Both the position numbers and the translations under genes were made by a program. This document shows, one piece after another, positions 54,658 to 63,314 of a stretch of DNA of 64,000 bases. The DNA lies in NCBI GenBank assembly GCA_963843685.1, contig CAWJLO010000006.1, positions 172,738 to 236,737 of the forward strand, given 5' to 3'. The notes under the pieces were generated by a model. The model was given only the letters and a program-made list of their open reading frames with translations. It made no database searches and was not told where the DNA came from. The DNA comes from DASQHL01 sp963843685 (GTDB taxonomy: Bacteria; Chloroflexota; Dehalococcoidia; DSTF01; JACRBR01). Position 1 is the first letter of the stretch. Every line of letters starts with the position of its first letter.

Positions 54658-55754
54658 TGACCGCCCGCGACACCATCGCCGCCGCCATCGACGCCATCCG
54701 CCCGCCCGACGACCGCGCCCGCGACGAAGCCCGCGCCCTCCAGCTCCGCCTGACGAAGCCCGCCGGCGCCCTCGCCCGTCTCGAGGATCTGCACGTCTGG
54801 GCCGCGGGCGTACTCCGCGATCCGGCCCCCGAACCACCGCGCAAGCTCATCGTCGTCGCCGCGGCCGACCACGGCGTCGCCGCCGAGGGCGTCAGCGCCT
54901 ACCCCCAGGACGTCACCGCGCAGATGCTCATGAACTTCCTCACCGGCGGCGCCGCCGTCAACGTCCTCGCCTCCCACGCCGGCGCCGACGTCCGCATCGT
55001 CGATGCCGGCGTCCGCACCGACCTCGCCGACCCCCGCCTCCACGTCGCAAAGCTCCGCAACGGCACCGACAGCATGACCCGCGGCCCCGCGATGTCTCGC
55101 GACGAAGCCCAAACGCTCGTCGCCCGCGGCATCGACTTCGCCCGCGGTGTGGCTTTCGCCGACGCCGCCGCCGGTGAACGCTACGCCGCCGCCCTCGGCG
55201 ACATGGGCATCGGCAACACCACCGCCGCCGCAGCGATGACGTCCGTCCTCGCCTCGGCTCCCGCGCGCGTCACCACCGGCCGCGGCACCGGCGTCGACGA
55301 CACGGCCTACGCCGCGAAGCTCGCCGCCGTCGAGCGCGCGATCGCCGTCAACGCGCCCGACGCCGCCGACGGCATCGACGTGCTGGCGAAGGTCGGCGGA
55401 TTCGAGATCGCATTCCTCGCCGGCGTCGCCCTCGGGACCGCCGCATCCGGCGCGATCTGCGTGCTCGACGGCTACCCCACGACCGCCGCCGCGCTCGTCG
55501 CCGCCGCGCTCGCTCCCGCGTCCGTCGACTACATGCTCGCCTCGCACCAGTCCGCGGAGCCCGGCCATCGCGTCGCGCTGGAGCACCTCGGCCTGCGCCC
55601 CCTGCTCGATCTCGGGATGCGCCTCGGCGAAGGCTCCGGCGCCGCGCTCGCCATGACGATCCTCGACGCCGCACTCCGCATCCCGCGCGAGATGGCCACC
55701 TTCGACTCCGCCGGCGTCAGCCGCTCCGACCACGAGACCCAGCCCGAGTCTTGA
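54657..55754 (+). CDS. cobT: nicotinate-nucleotide-dimethylbenzimidazole phosphoribosyltransferase
   Basis: A 365-residue CobT: VVAAADHGVAAEGVSAYPQ, GDMGIGNTTAAAAMTSVL, LDGYPTTAAALVAAALAP and a late GEGSGAALAM. It activates the lower ligand base. Starts at ATG overlapping the cobO stop. Confidence 0.96.
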   Translation: MTARDTIAAAIDAIRPPDDRARDEARALQLRLTKPAGALARLEDLHVWAAGVLRDPAPEPPRKLIVVAAADHGVAAEGVSAYPQDVTAQMLMNFLTGGAAVNVLASHAGADVRIVDAGVRTDLADPRLHVAKLRNGTDSMTRGPAMSRDEAQTLVARGIDFARGVAFADAAAGERYAAALGDMGIGNTTAAAAMTSVLASAPARVTTGRGTGVDDTAYAAKLAAVERAIAVNAPDAADGIDVLAKVGGFEIAFLAGVALGTAASGAICVLDGYPTTAAALVAAALAPASVDYMLASHQSAEPGHRVALEHLGLRPLLDLGMRLGEGSGAALAMTILDAALRIPREMATFDSAGVSRSDHETQPES

Positions 55755-56518
55755 CCTCGTTCTTCGACGCCGTCGAATTCCTCACCGTCGCCCGCCTCCG
55801 CCGCTCGCAGGCCGGCGACATGCGCCGCGTCGCCGAAGCCCAGCCCTGGTTCCCGCTCGTCGGCCTCCTCATCGGCGCACTCCTGCTCGGCTTCGACCGC
55901 CTCGCCTCCCGCGCGCTCCCCGAGCCGGCCGTCGACGTCCTCCTCGTCGTACTCCTCGCCGCGATCACCGGCGCGCTCCACCTCGACGGTCTCGCCGACG
56001 CCGCCGACGGCCTCATCGGCGGCCACGACCGCGAACGGCGCCTTGAGATCATGCGCGACGTCCACGCCGGCACCTACGCCGTCGTCGCCATCGCCGCCGT
56101 CTTCGCGATGAAGTGGGCGGGCCTCGCCGCCCTCCCCCGCGCCGTCCGTTACGAAACGCTCCTCCTCACGCCCTGCCTCGCCCGATTCGCCATGCTCCTC
56201 ACGTCCGCCGCCTTCCCCTACGCGCGCCCAGAAGGCATCGGCGCGGACTTCCACGATCGTGCCTGGCCCGCCGCGACGATCGCCGGCACGATCACCGCCG
56301 CCGTCGCCGCGATCGCGCTGCTCGGCGCCGGCGGCCTGATCGTGCTCGCGTTCGCCGGCGGCTGCGCGTGGTCCTGCGGCTTCGTCGCGAAACGCGCCGT
56401 CGGTGGCATGACGGGCGACCTCTACGGCGCCACGATCGAGATCACCGAGGCGCTACTGCTTCTCTTCGTCGCTGCCCTCGCCAATCGCGGCTGGCTTGAG
56501 CCGTGGCTGCTGCACTGA
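55751..56518 (+). CDS. cobS: adenosylcobinamide-GDP ribazoletransferase
   Basis: A 255-residue polytopic membrane enzyme from a TTG overlapping the cobT stop by 4 nt. Conserved HLDGLADAADGLIGGHDRERRLEIM and DVHAGTYAVVA. It joins GDP-cobinamide with alpha-ribazole. Confidence 0.93.
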   Translation: MTSFFDAVEFLTVARLRRSQAGDMRRVAEAQPWFPLVGLLIGALLLGFDRLASRALPEPAVDVLLVVLLAAITGALHLDGLADAADGLIGGHDRERRLEIMRDVHAGTYAVVAIAAVFAMKWAGLAALPRAVRYETLLLTPCLARFAMLLTSAAFPYARPEGIGADFHDRAWPAATIAGTITAAVAAIALLGAGGLIVLAFAGGCAWSCGFVAKRAVGGMTGDLYGATIEITEALLLLFVAALANRGWLEPWLLH

Positions 56519-56542
56519 TCGATCACCGCTTACACTTCCCGC

Positions 56543-57154
56543 ATGTTCACGCTCATCCTCGGCGGCGCACGCAGCGGCAAGAGCGATCTCGCCCAGCGAC
56601 TCGCGATCGCCACCGGCCGTGACGTCCTCTTTATCGCCACCCTGCAGCCCCTCGACGACGAGATGCGCCGGCGCGTCGACGCCCACCGCGCCGCCCGCCC
56701 TGCCTCCTGGACCACCGTCGAAGCCACGGCCGATCTCGTGGGCGCGCTCGACGCCCACGCCCGTCCCGGCGCCTGCGTCGTCATCGACTGTCTCACGCTA
56801 TGGGCGAGCAATCTCCTGCTCGCCGTCGTCGGCGAGAGCGACGACGTCCCTGCCGAACGCGGCGCAGCCGCTGTCGACGCGATCGCCGATCGCGCCTCAG
56901 CGTTGCTGGAGCGCATCGCCGCGCACGACGGCGAGGTCATCGCCGTCACCAACGAGGTCGGCCTCGGCGTCGTCCCTCCCACCCCGCTCGGCCGCCTCTT
57001 CCGCGACGCCCTCGGCGGCGTCAACCGCGCATTCGCCGCCCGCGCCGATCGCGTCTTCTACCTCACCGCCGGCCTCGCCCTTGAGCTGAAGTCGCTCGGC
57101 GCCGTCCCGCTCGAGTCGCTCGGCGCGCCGCCCACGGATCCCCGTCCCGCATGA
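56543..57154 (+). CDS. cobU: adenosylcobinamide kinase/guanylyltransferase
   Basis: A 203-residue CobU/CobP: LILGGARSGKSDLAQRL (P-loop), IATLQPLDDEMRRRVDAHRAAR, VVIDCLTLWASN and VTNEVGLGVVP. It phosphorylates and guanylylates adenosylcobinamide. Confidence 0.95.
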   Translation: MFTLILGGARSGKSDLAQRLAIATGRDVLFIATLQPLDDEMRRRVDAHRAARPASWTTVEATADLVGALDAHARPGACVVIDCLTLWASNLLLAVVGESDDVPAERGAAAVDAIADRASALLERIAAHDGEVIAVTNEVGLGVVPPTPLGRLFRDALGGVNRAFAARADRVFYLTAGLALELKSLGAVPLESLGAPPTDPRPA

Positions 57155-57903
57155 TCCCCATCTACGACAGCGTCCGCTCGCGCACCTTCCCCTGGGTCAA
57201 CCTGACCATCATCGCCATCAACTTCGTCGTCTTCTTCTACGAGTTCTCGCTCAGCCACCAGGCCGCCGGCACCGGCTACACCCAGCTCGACGTCTTCATC
57301 TACCACTGGGGCAACATCCCCGCCTGCACCCTCGACCAGTTCGGCCATCACGTCCTGCAGGCGCACAGCCGCATCTGCGCGCAGCAGCCCCACCCCACAT
57401 GGACCATCTTCACCGCCATGTTCATCCACGGCGGCTGGCTCCACATCCTCGGCAACATGGTCTTTCTCTGGATCTTCGGTGACAACGTGGAGGACGCCAT
57501 GGGCCACGCGCTCTACGCCGTCTTCTACCTCCTCGTCGGCACGATCGCCGCCTTCGCCCAGATGTACATCGATGCCAGCGGCCTCACCCCCGCCATCGGC
57601 GCCAGCGGCGCCATCGCCGGCGTCATGGGCGCCTACATCGTCCTCTTCCCCCGCGCCACCGTCGCCGTCATCATCCCCATCTTCTTCTTCATCCCCTTCC
57701 CCGTCCCCGCCTTCGTCCTCATCGGCTTCTGGTACGTCGTGCAGCTCTTCAACGGCGTCTCCTCGCTCGGCCCGAACGCCGTCGGCGCCGGCGGCGGCGT
57801 CGCCTACTTCGCCCACATCGGCGGCTTCCTCGCCGGCGCCACTCTCGTCAACCTGTTCGCCGTCAACTACCGCCGCCACCGTCCCAGACGCCACCCCGCA
57901 TGA
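57151..57903 (+). CDS. rhomboid-family intramembrane serine protease
   Basis: A 250-residue membrane protein, ATGA overlap with cobU. Catalytic Ser152 in IGASGAIAGVMG and His222 in AHIGGFLAG; HGGWLHILGNMVFLWIFGDNVED is the conserved L1/TM2 region. Overlap with the cob operon is positional; a role in cobalamin metabolism is not supported. Confidence 0.93.
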   Translation: MIPIYDSVRSRTFPWVNLTIIAINFVVFFYEFSLSHQAAGTGYTQLDVFIYHWGNIPACTLDQFGHHVLQAHSRICAQQPHPTWTIFTAMFIHGGWLHILGNMVFLWIFGDNVEDAMGHALYAVFYLLVGTIAAFAQMYIDASGLTPAIGASGAIAGVMGAYIVLFPRATVAVIIPIFFFIPFPVPAFVLIGFWYVVQLFNGVSSLGPNAVGAGGGVAYFAHIGGFLAGATLVNLFAVNYRRHRPRRHPA

Positions 57904-57933
57904 TCCAACCGTTAACGCGATCGATGCATGCTT

Positions 57934-57956
57934 AACCTTGACGTGCGCGTCAGGTT
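57934..57956. promoter_or_regulatory. inverted-repeat operator upstream of the MerR gene
   Basis: AACCTTGACG and CGTCAGGTT form a near-perfect inverted repeat around a short centre. TTGACG (57938-57943) and TACAAT (57966-57971) flank it with 22 nt between them; MerR-type promoters have long spacers of 19-20, so the assignment is tentative. Likely the MerR autoregulation site. Confidence 0.5.
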
Positions 57957-57989
57957 GTGAGACGGTACAATGCAGGCAGGATTGTGAAG

Positions 57990-58487
57990 ATGAGCACACG
58001 CCGCACCCCTCTCGCCGAAGCTCCGCCTGACGAACAGGCGTACCTTCAGATCGGCGAGGTCGCCGAGCGCACCGGCGTCACGCAGCGCACGCTCCGCTTC
58101 TACGAGGAGAAGGGCCTGCTCAAGCCCCCCTCCCGCCTCGACGGCGGCTTCCGCCTCTACTCCGAGGACGACGTCCAGCGCGTCGAGCGCATCAAGCGCC
58201 TCCAGACGCTGCTCGGTTTCACCCTGGCCGATATCAAGGAGATGGTCGAGGCCGAAGAGGTCAAGACGCAGATCCGCGCCGAGTACCGCAAGGACGCCGA
58301 GGTCTCCGAACGGCGCGCAAAGCTCGCGAAGGCCAGGGAGGTCACCGAGCGTCAGGTCGCCATGATCGACCAGAAGCTCGCCGCTCTTCAGGAGATGAAG
58401 TCAAACCTCGAACGCAAGCTCGACCAGTACCATACCTGGCTCGCCCAACTCGACGAGCAGGCCGCCGTCACCGCCTCCCGCGACTAG
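57990..58487 (+). CDS. MerR-family transcriptional regulator
   Basis: A 165-residue protein from ATG 57990 (in-frame start at 57957 rejected). MerR winged helix about residues 18-90: YLQIGEVAERTGVTQRTLRFYEEKGLLKPP and YSEDDVQRVERIKRLQTLLGFTLADIKEM. A long coiled coil to the C-terminus (QVAMIDQKLAALQEMKSNLERKL) serves dimerisation. There is no C-terminal Cys cluster, so it is not a metal-type MerR. Preceded by a palindrome. Confidence 0.92.
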   Translation: MSTRRTPLAEAPPDEQAYLQIGEVAERTGVTQRTLRFYEEKGLLKPPSRLDGGFRLYSEDDVQRVERIKRLQTLLGFTLADIKEMVEAEEVKTQIRAEYRKDAEVSERRAKLAKAREVTERQVAMIDQKLAALQEMKSNLERKLDQYHTWLAQLDEQAAVTASRD

Positions 58488-58532
58488 CGCCCCACTCGCC
58501 TCTCGTTTCTCCCGCGTTCCACGATCTCGTCG

Positions 58533-58850
58533 CTAGAGTCCCAGGATGAATACGGGCGCGGCCGCAATCAGCGCCAGCCCCGCTTGGAGAAGAAGGATCA
58601 ACCCCGCCTGCCTTGGTCTTGTCCGCATGGAGCTGAAGACGAACACGGCAATCACGGGCAACTGCCCCACCATCAGCAACTGCCAGACGCGGGCCGCGGC
58701 AACCTCATCCTCATGATGCACCGCGCCGAACACCGAAACGTAGCCCAGCACGACCCCTAGCGCCGCCAGCGACAGCGCCATTGGCACCCATGCCGCCGGC
58801 TGCTTCAACAACAAAGTCCCAGCGCCGTTCAATGGCCAATCTCCCGACAC
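58533..58850 (-). CDS. small membrane protein, three TM helices
   Basis: A 105-residue protein with hydrophobic segments WVPMALSLAALGVVLGYVSV, LLMVGQLPVIAVFVFSS and AGLILLLQAGLALIAAAPVF. No family recognised. Convergent with the MerR gene. Confidence 0.65.
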   Translation of the reverse strand: MSGDWPLNGAGTLLLKQPAAWVPMALSLAALGVVLGYVSVFGAVHHEDEVAAARVWQLLMVGQLPVIAVFVFSSMRTRPRQAGLILLLQAGLALIAAAPVFILGL

Positions 58851-58877
58851 CGCCGCGTCCGGCTCGCTCGCCGGCCG

Positions 58878-59207
58878 TTACGAGACCCGGCCGTTCCCGC
58901 CCACCGTTTCCTCTTCCTCGTCTTCCTCATCCTCCGAGTACACCCCGCCCGACGATCCCCGCCACACCGTCACGATGAAGTCTGCCCGTTCCGCGTCAGC
59001 CGTCAGCACGATGCGCTCGTCCACCTCGCCGATCAGCTCCTGGATCTCCTCGTCGTCGTACTCCTCCGGCACGCACAGCGTCGCGTGCGCCGGCCCGCCC
59101 GGCACGAAATGCACGTCCACCCGCCCCACCGACTCCCCGTCCGCCTCCACCGCGTAGCTCTCCGAATGCGGCGTCCGCGCCTCCCGCTCGAACTCAAACT
59201 TTGGCAT
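58878..59207 (-). CDS. small acidic hypothetical protein
   Basis: About 109 residues from ATG 59207 with GGAGGGAGCTGTG upstream; an in-frame longer start at 59381 is rejected. Beta-rich N-terminal part (SYAVEADGESVGRVDVHFV) and an Asp/Glu tail (SEDEEDEEEE). Divergent from the CPT-like kinase. Confidence 0.65.
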   Translation of the reverse strand: MPKFEFEREARTPHSESYAVEADGESVGRVDVHFVPGGPAHATLCVPEEYDDEEIQELIGEVDERIVLTADAERADFIVTVWRGSSGGVYSEDEEDEEEETVGGNGRVS

Positions 59208-59274
59208 CACAGCTCCCTCCGCGCGCAGCATATCGCAGCGCCCGTCGGCGGTCGTCGCACCGTAAAATGTCGTC

Positions 59275-59901
59275 GTGCCAAAACGACCCGGCCGCATCGT
59301 CATCCTCAACGGCGCCCCCCGCTCCGGCAAATCCAGCATCGTCGCCGCCATCCAGGACACCTTCGACGACCCCTGGCTCAACCTCGGCGTCGACGTCTTC
59401 GTCCGTCACGTCACGCCGAAGCGCCTCCACCCCGGCATCGGCCTCCGACCCGGCGAACCGGACCACCCCGCCGTCCCCTGGATCCCGCAGCTCTACGCCG
59501 CCCTCTACGAATCGATCGCCGCCCACAGCCGCCTCGGCCTCAACGTCGTCGTCGACGTCGGCCACCACGCCGACTACCAGCACGTGCTGATCGATTGCGC
59601 CCGCCGGCTCGAAGGCCTCCCCGCCCTCTTCATCGGCGTCCGCTGCCCCATCGAGACCATCATGCAGCGACGCAACGCCGGCCAGCCCGGCCGCGAAGGC
59701 GGCTACGTCACCGGCACCGCCGACGACCCCATCCCCGAGCCCGTCCGCCGCTGGCAGGCCGCCGTCCACGTCCCCGGCATCTACGACCTGGAGCTCGACA
59801 CATCGATCCTCACCCCGGAAGAATGCGCCACCACCATCCACCGCCGCCTCGCCGAAGGTCCGCCCCCCACCGCCTTCCACGACCTCGCTGCACAAACGTA
59901 G
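59275..59901 (+). CDS. chloramphenicol phosphotransferase-like kinase
   Basis: A 208-residue P-loop kinase from a GTG: IVILNGAPRSGKSSIVAAIQ, LGVDVFVR, VVVDVGHHAD and a CPT-like LFIGVRCPIETIMQRR. The family includes Streptomyces chloramphenicol 3-O-phosphotransferase, but many members have unrelated small-molecule substrates. A resistance function is not shown by sequence alone. Confidence 0.8.
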   Translation: MPKRPGRIVILNGAPRSGKSSIVAAIQDTFDDPWLNLGVDVFVRHVTPKRLHPGIGLRPGEPDHPAVPWIPQLYAALYESIAAHSRLGLNVVVDVGHHADYQHVLIDCARRLEGLPALFIGVRCPIETIMQRRNAGQPGREGGYVTGTADDPIPEPVRRWQAAVHVPGIYDLELDTSILTPEECATTIHRRLAEGPPPTAFHDLAAQT

Positions 59902-59972
59902 GGGCCGCCGCTGCGTGGCCGCCCTCGCCCTGTACTTCGCCGCCGGCCCTATCCCGCTCGCGGCACCGTGAC

Positions 59973-60608
59973 TCAGGCGTCCGCCTGCGATCGCTTCAGT
60001 TCGGCACCGGGCCCCTCCGCCCGATGCTTCACGCCCCGCAACACCCCCACCTCCATCACGAAGTGCATCGGCTCCCCCGTCAGCATCTCCAGCGCCGCGC
60101 TCACGGGTCCCATCCGCGCCGATCGCGTCCGCGCGATCAGCCGAGAACCGCCCGACACGTCGGGTTGCAGCACCAGCGACCAACTCCACGTGCTCTTCAC
60201 ATTCCGTACCACCAGCGCGCGCTCCGCATCGACCGTCACCACGATCCAGCCCAGCGGCTCGAACCGCCCCACGTATCGATACGTCCGCATCAGGTCGCCC
60301 GGCCGCAGCGTCTGCCACTCCGCCACGATCTCGTCCGCGTTGTGGATCCTCGCCCCCGCCAGCCGCTCCAACAGATCGTAGCTGTAGAAGCCCGCCCGAT
60401 CCTGGCCCATCTGCACCAGCCACGGCCACACCGCCTCCGGCGGCGCCGCGATGCTGATCGCCCGCGTGCTCGTCCGCGCGTCCGGCACGACGTCGTCGCC
60501 CGGCATCGCCGCCGTCACTTCGCTGTCCGTCGCGCCCCACCGCAAATGCCATCGACGGACCAGCGGTGCCGCGACAAACGCCAGTGCGAGCGCGAGACCA
60601 CCCCTCAT
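59973..60608 (-). CDS. membrane-anchored SRPBCC-family protein
   Basis: A 211-residue protein from ATG 60608 overlapping the TetR stop. N-terminal hydrophobic anchor (GGLALALAFVAAPLV) and a START/Polyketide_cyc-like domain (RAISIAAPPEAVWPWLVQMG). It may bind a hydrophobic ligand. It is in an operon with the TetR regulator. Confidence 0.78.
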   Translation of the reverse strand: MRGGLALALAFVAAPLVRRWHLRWGATDSEVTAAMPGDDVVPDARTSTRAISIAAPPEAVWPWLVQMGQDRAGFYSYDLLERLAGARIHNADEIVAEWQTLRPGDLMRTYRYVGRFEPLGWIVVTVDAERALVVRNVKSTWSWSLVLQPDVSGGSRLIARTRSARMGPVSAALEMLTGEPMHFVMEVGVLRGVKHRAEGPGAELKRSQADA

Positions 60609-61165
60609 CGGTCGACCTCCTGTCGCCCCGCCACCCACCGCAGCCCCCGCCCCAGATCCTCCGCCGAAGGCGCGCGCTCCGGATCGAGCAGATGCTGCAC
60701 CACCGTCCCCAATAGCACCGCCAGGTAGAACGACCCCACCGCGCGCGCCTCCTCCCCGTCCGCCCCCGCCACCGCCGCCAGCCCCAGTCGCGCCTCCTCC
60801 TCCGCGTCTCGCAAGAACCCCAGCAGCTCCGGCGAGCGCTCTGCAACCAGCATCGCCTCGAAGTGCGACAGCCACAGCGCCCGTGCCGGCCCCACCCCCG
60901 CGATCACGCCACTCCACAACTCCTCGAACCCGACCGGCGCGCTGCCCGGCGTCGGAGGCGCGATGCCGGCGGCCGCCGCCGCCCACTCCTTCGTCGCCTC
61001 CACCAGCGCCGCGTTCAACAGCGCCTGCGTCGACCCGTAGTGGTAGCCAATCGATGCCAGGTTCGTCCCGGACGCCGCCACGATGTCCCGCGCGGTCGTC
61101 CGCCCATACCCCTTCTCGAGCAGGCACCGCTTCGCCCCCTCCAGCAGGTCTTCTCGATGTCCCAT
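60605..61165 (-). CDS. TetR-family transcriptional regulator
   Basis: A 186-residue protein: HTH residues 5-50 (REDLLEGAKRCLLEKGYGRTTARDIVAASGTNLASIGYHYGS). C-terminal ligand domain resembles TetR_C groups. It is divergent from the FAD oxidoreductase gene; a 29-bp palindrome lies between them and is its probable operator. Confidence 0.93.
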   Translation of the reverse strand: MGHREDLLEGAKRCLLEKGYGRTTARDIVAASGTNLASIGYHYGSTQALLNAALVEATKEWAAAAAGIAPPTPGSAPVGFEELWSGVIAGVGPARALWLSHFEAMLVAERSPELLGFLRDAEEEARLGLAAVAGADGEEARAVGSFYLAVLLGTVVQHLLDPERAPSAEDLGRGLRWVAGRQEVDR

Positions 61166-61184
61166 GGGGCCATCCTAGCACGAT

Positions 61185-61213
61185 CTATACAAACGTCCTA
61201 GACATTTGTATAG
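61185..61213. promoter_or_regulatory. 29-bp palindromic operator of the TetR regulator
   Basis: CTATACAAACGTC-CTA-GACATTTGTATAG: 13-bp arms with one mismatch around a 3-nt centre. The AT-rich core stands out in GC-rich DNA and lies between divergent genes, as expected for a TetR site. Confidence 0.8.
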
Positions 61214-61256
61214 GAGCGTGTAGGATCGCCCGAAACCCCGTCAGTTCGGAGGCCCC

Positions 61257-62354
61257 ATGTACGACGTCCTCATCGTAGGCACACGCTGCGCCGGCTCCCC
61301 TCTCGCCATGCTCCTCGCCCGGAACGGCCACCGCGTGCTCGCCGTAGACCGCGCCACCTTCCCGAGCGACATCATGTCCACCCACTACATCCAGCCCGAC
61401 GGCGTCCAGCGCCTCCAGCAGTGGGGCCTCTACGACCGCGTCCTCGCCACCAACTGCCCCAACATCCCGGCCATCACCCTCCACCTCGCCGGCGTCCCCA
61501 TGCCCGCCCCGCGCGACCCCGCGCTACCCGACGCCATCTGCCCCCGCCGCACCGTGCTCGACAAGATCCTCGTCGATGCCGCCCGCGAAGCCGGCGCTGA
61601 AGTCCGCGAAGGCTGCTCCGTCCACGAGATCCTCCTCGAAGACGGCGCCGTCGTCGGTCTGCGCGGTCGCGGCCCGGACGGAGCGGCCGTGGAAGAGCGA
61701 GCGCGAGTCACCGTCGGCGCCGACGGCCAGCACTCGCTCGTCGCGCGCGCCGTCGCCGCCGCCGAGTACGACGCGCACCCCGCGTACAGCTGCGGCTACT
61801 ACTCGTACTTCAGCGGCGTCCCGCTGCCGGACGGCGCCGAGGCCTACGTGGCCGACCGCGCCGGCGTCCTCGCCTTCCCCACCAACGACGCCCTCACCTG
61901 CATCGGCGCCGGCGCTCCCCACGACTTCTTCCACGAGTACCGCGCCGACATCGAGGCCAACTTCTACCGTCTCGTCGAGCGCGCTGCCCCCGCGTTCGCC
62001 GCCCGCGTCCGCGCCGGCAAACGCGAGGAGCGCTGGACCGGCACCGCCGATACGCGCAACTTCTTCCGCAAGCCCTACGGCCCCGGCTGGGCGCTCTGCG
62101 GCGACGCCGGCTACCACAAGGACTTCGTCACAGGCCTCGGCATCGCCGACGCTTTCCGCGACGCCGAGTTCCTCTCCGAAGCGCTGCACGCCGGCCTGTC
62201 GGGCGCGCAGCCGCTCGAAGAAGCCCTCGTCGCCTACCACCGCCACCGCGACGAAGCGGCGAAGCCCATGTACGAAATCACGCTCAAGATGGCGCAATTC
62301 CCCTCACTCGAGGAGATGATGGCCACGTTCGCCGGGCCCGCGCCGCAAACCTAG
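61257..62354 (+). CDS. FAD-dependent oxidoreductase (geranylgeranyl-reductase/halogenase-like)
   Basis: A 365-residue protein with VLIVGTRCAGSPLAMLLARNG (FAD dinucleotide fold), CPRRTVLDKILVDAA, VTVGADGQHSLVARAV and WALCGDAGYHKDFVTGLGIADAF. It is the likely target of TetR regulation. Substrate unknown; the family modifies aromatic or isoprenoid compounds. Confidence 0.9.
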   Translation: MYDVLIVGTRCAGSPLAMLLARNGHRVLAVDRATFPSDIMSTHYIQPDGVQRLQQWGLYDRVLATNCPNIPAITLHLAGVPMPAPRDPALPDAICPRRTVLDKILVDAAREAGAEVREGCSVHEILLEDGAVVGLRGRGPDGAAVEERARVTVGADGQHSLVARAVAAAEYDAHPAYSCGYYSYFSGVPLPDGAEAYVADRAGVLAFPTNDALTCIGAGAPHDFFHEYRADIEANFYRLVERAAPAFAARVRAGKREERWTGTADTRNFFRKPYGPGWALCGDAGYHKDFVTGLGIADAFRDAEFLSEALHAGLSGAQPLEEALVAYHRHRDEAAKPMYEITLKMAQFPSLEEMMATFAGPAPQT

Positions 62355-62498
62355 CCAGGCGACCTCCCATCGCGACGCCCGGGGAATCTCCGTACCCCCG
62401 CGCCCGAAATTCTCCGTAGTCTCCACGATACGCCCGCTTCCCGTTCCTGCGAGACTCGTTGTGGAAGTCGAACCCATCCACGGGAAGCGAGGTGACCG

Positions 62499-63314
62499 AT
62501 GCTGCTCAAACTGCTCTGCGTGCTCGCCCACCCGGACGACGAGTCGCTGGCCCTCGGCGGCATCCTCGCCCGGTACGCCTCCGAGGGCGTCGAAACCCAC
62601 GTCGTCACCGCCACCCGCGGCGAGCTCGGCTGGTTCGGCCCGCCGGAGGAGAACCCCGGCCCCGAAGCCCTCGGCCGCATCCGGGAGCGTGAGCTGCACG
62701 ACGCTGCCTCCGTCCTCGGCGTCAGCGACCTCACCCTGCTCGACTACCGCGACGGCGAGCTCGACCACGCTGACCAGGACGAACTCCTGCGCCAGGTCGT
62801 CGCCCACGTCCGCCGCATCCGGCCCGACGTCGTCGTCACCTTCGACCACAACGGCATCTACGGACATCCCGACCACATCGCGGCCACCCGCGCCACCACC
62901 GCGGCACTGGTGGCCGCCGCCGACGCGAACTTCCAGCTCGACACCGGCGATCCGCCCCACGCCGTCCCGAAGCTCTACTACTTCGCCTGGCGCCAGGAGG
63001 TCCGCATAGCGTACGAACGCGCCTTCGGCGAGCTCCGCATGCGGATCGATGGCCACGACCGTACCGCCGTCACCTGGCCCGACTGGACCATCTCGACGTG
63101 GGTCGACACGTCGAAGTACTGGCGCCGCGTCTGGGACGCCATCCGCTGCCACCGATCGCAGCTCCCCGGATACCAGAAGCTGCTCGATCTGCCCGACGAG
63201 TACCATCAGGCGCTGTGGGGCCAGCTCACCTTTCACCGCGTGCACAGCCTCGTGCCTGCGGGCAATACGGAGGACGATCTCTTCGCCGGACTTCGCGATC
63301 GGAGGACAGCATGA
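62499..63314 (+). CDS. PIG-L family deacetylase
   Basis: A 271-residue zinc-dependent N-acetylglucosamine deacetylase-like protein: CVLAHPDDESLALGG with the metal ligands AHPDD, ATRGELGWFG, and FDHNGIYGHPDHIAA. Relatives act on GlcNAc-inositol, mycothiol/bacillithiol intermediates or other sugar amides. ATGA overlap with the next gene. Confidence 0.92.
   Translation: MLLKLLCVLAHPDDESLALGGILARYASEGVETHVVTATRGELGWFGPPEENPGPEALGRIRERELHDAASVLGVSDLTLLDYRDGELDHADQDELLRQVVAHVRRIRPDVVVTFDHNGIYGHPDHIAATRATTAALVAAADANFQLDTGDPPHAVPKLYYFAWRQEVRIAYERAFGELRMRIDGHDRTAVTWPDWTISTWVDTSKYWRRVWDAIRCHRSQLPGYQKLLDLPDEYHQALWGQLTFHRVHSLVPAGNTEDDLFAGLRDRRTA

Noticed and set aside
59275..59901. Antibiotic-resistance call for the chloramphenicol phosphotransferase-like gene
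   Set aside because: Only family similarity; most chromosomal members have no demonstrated resistance role.
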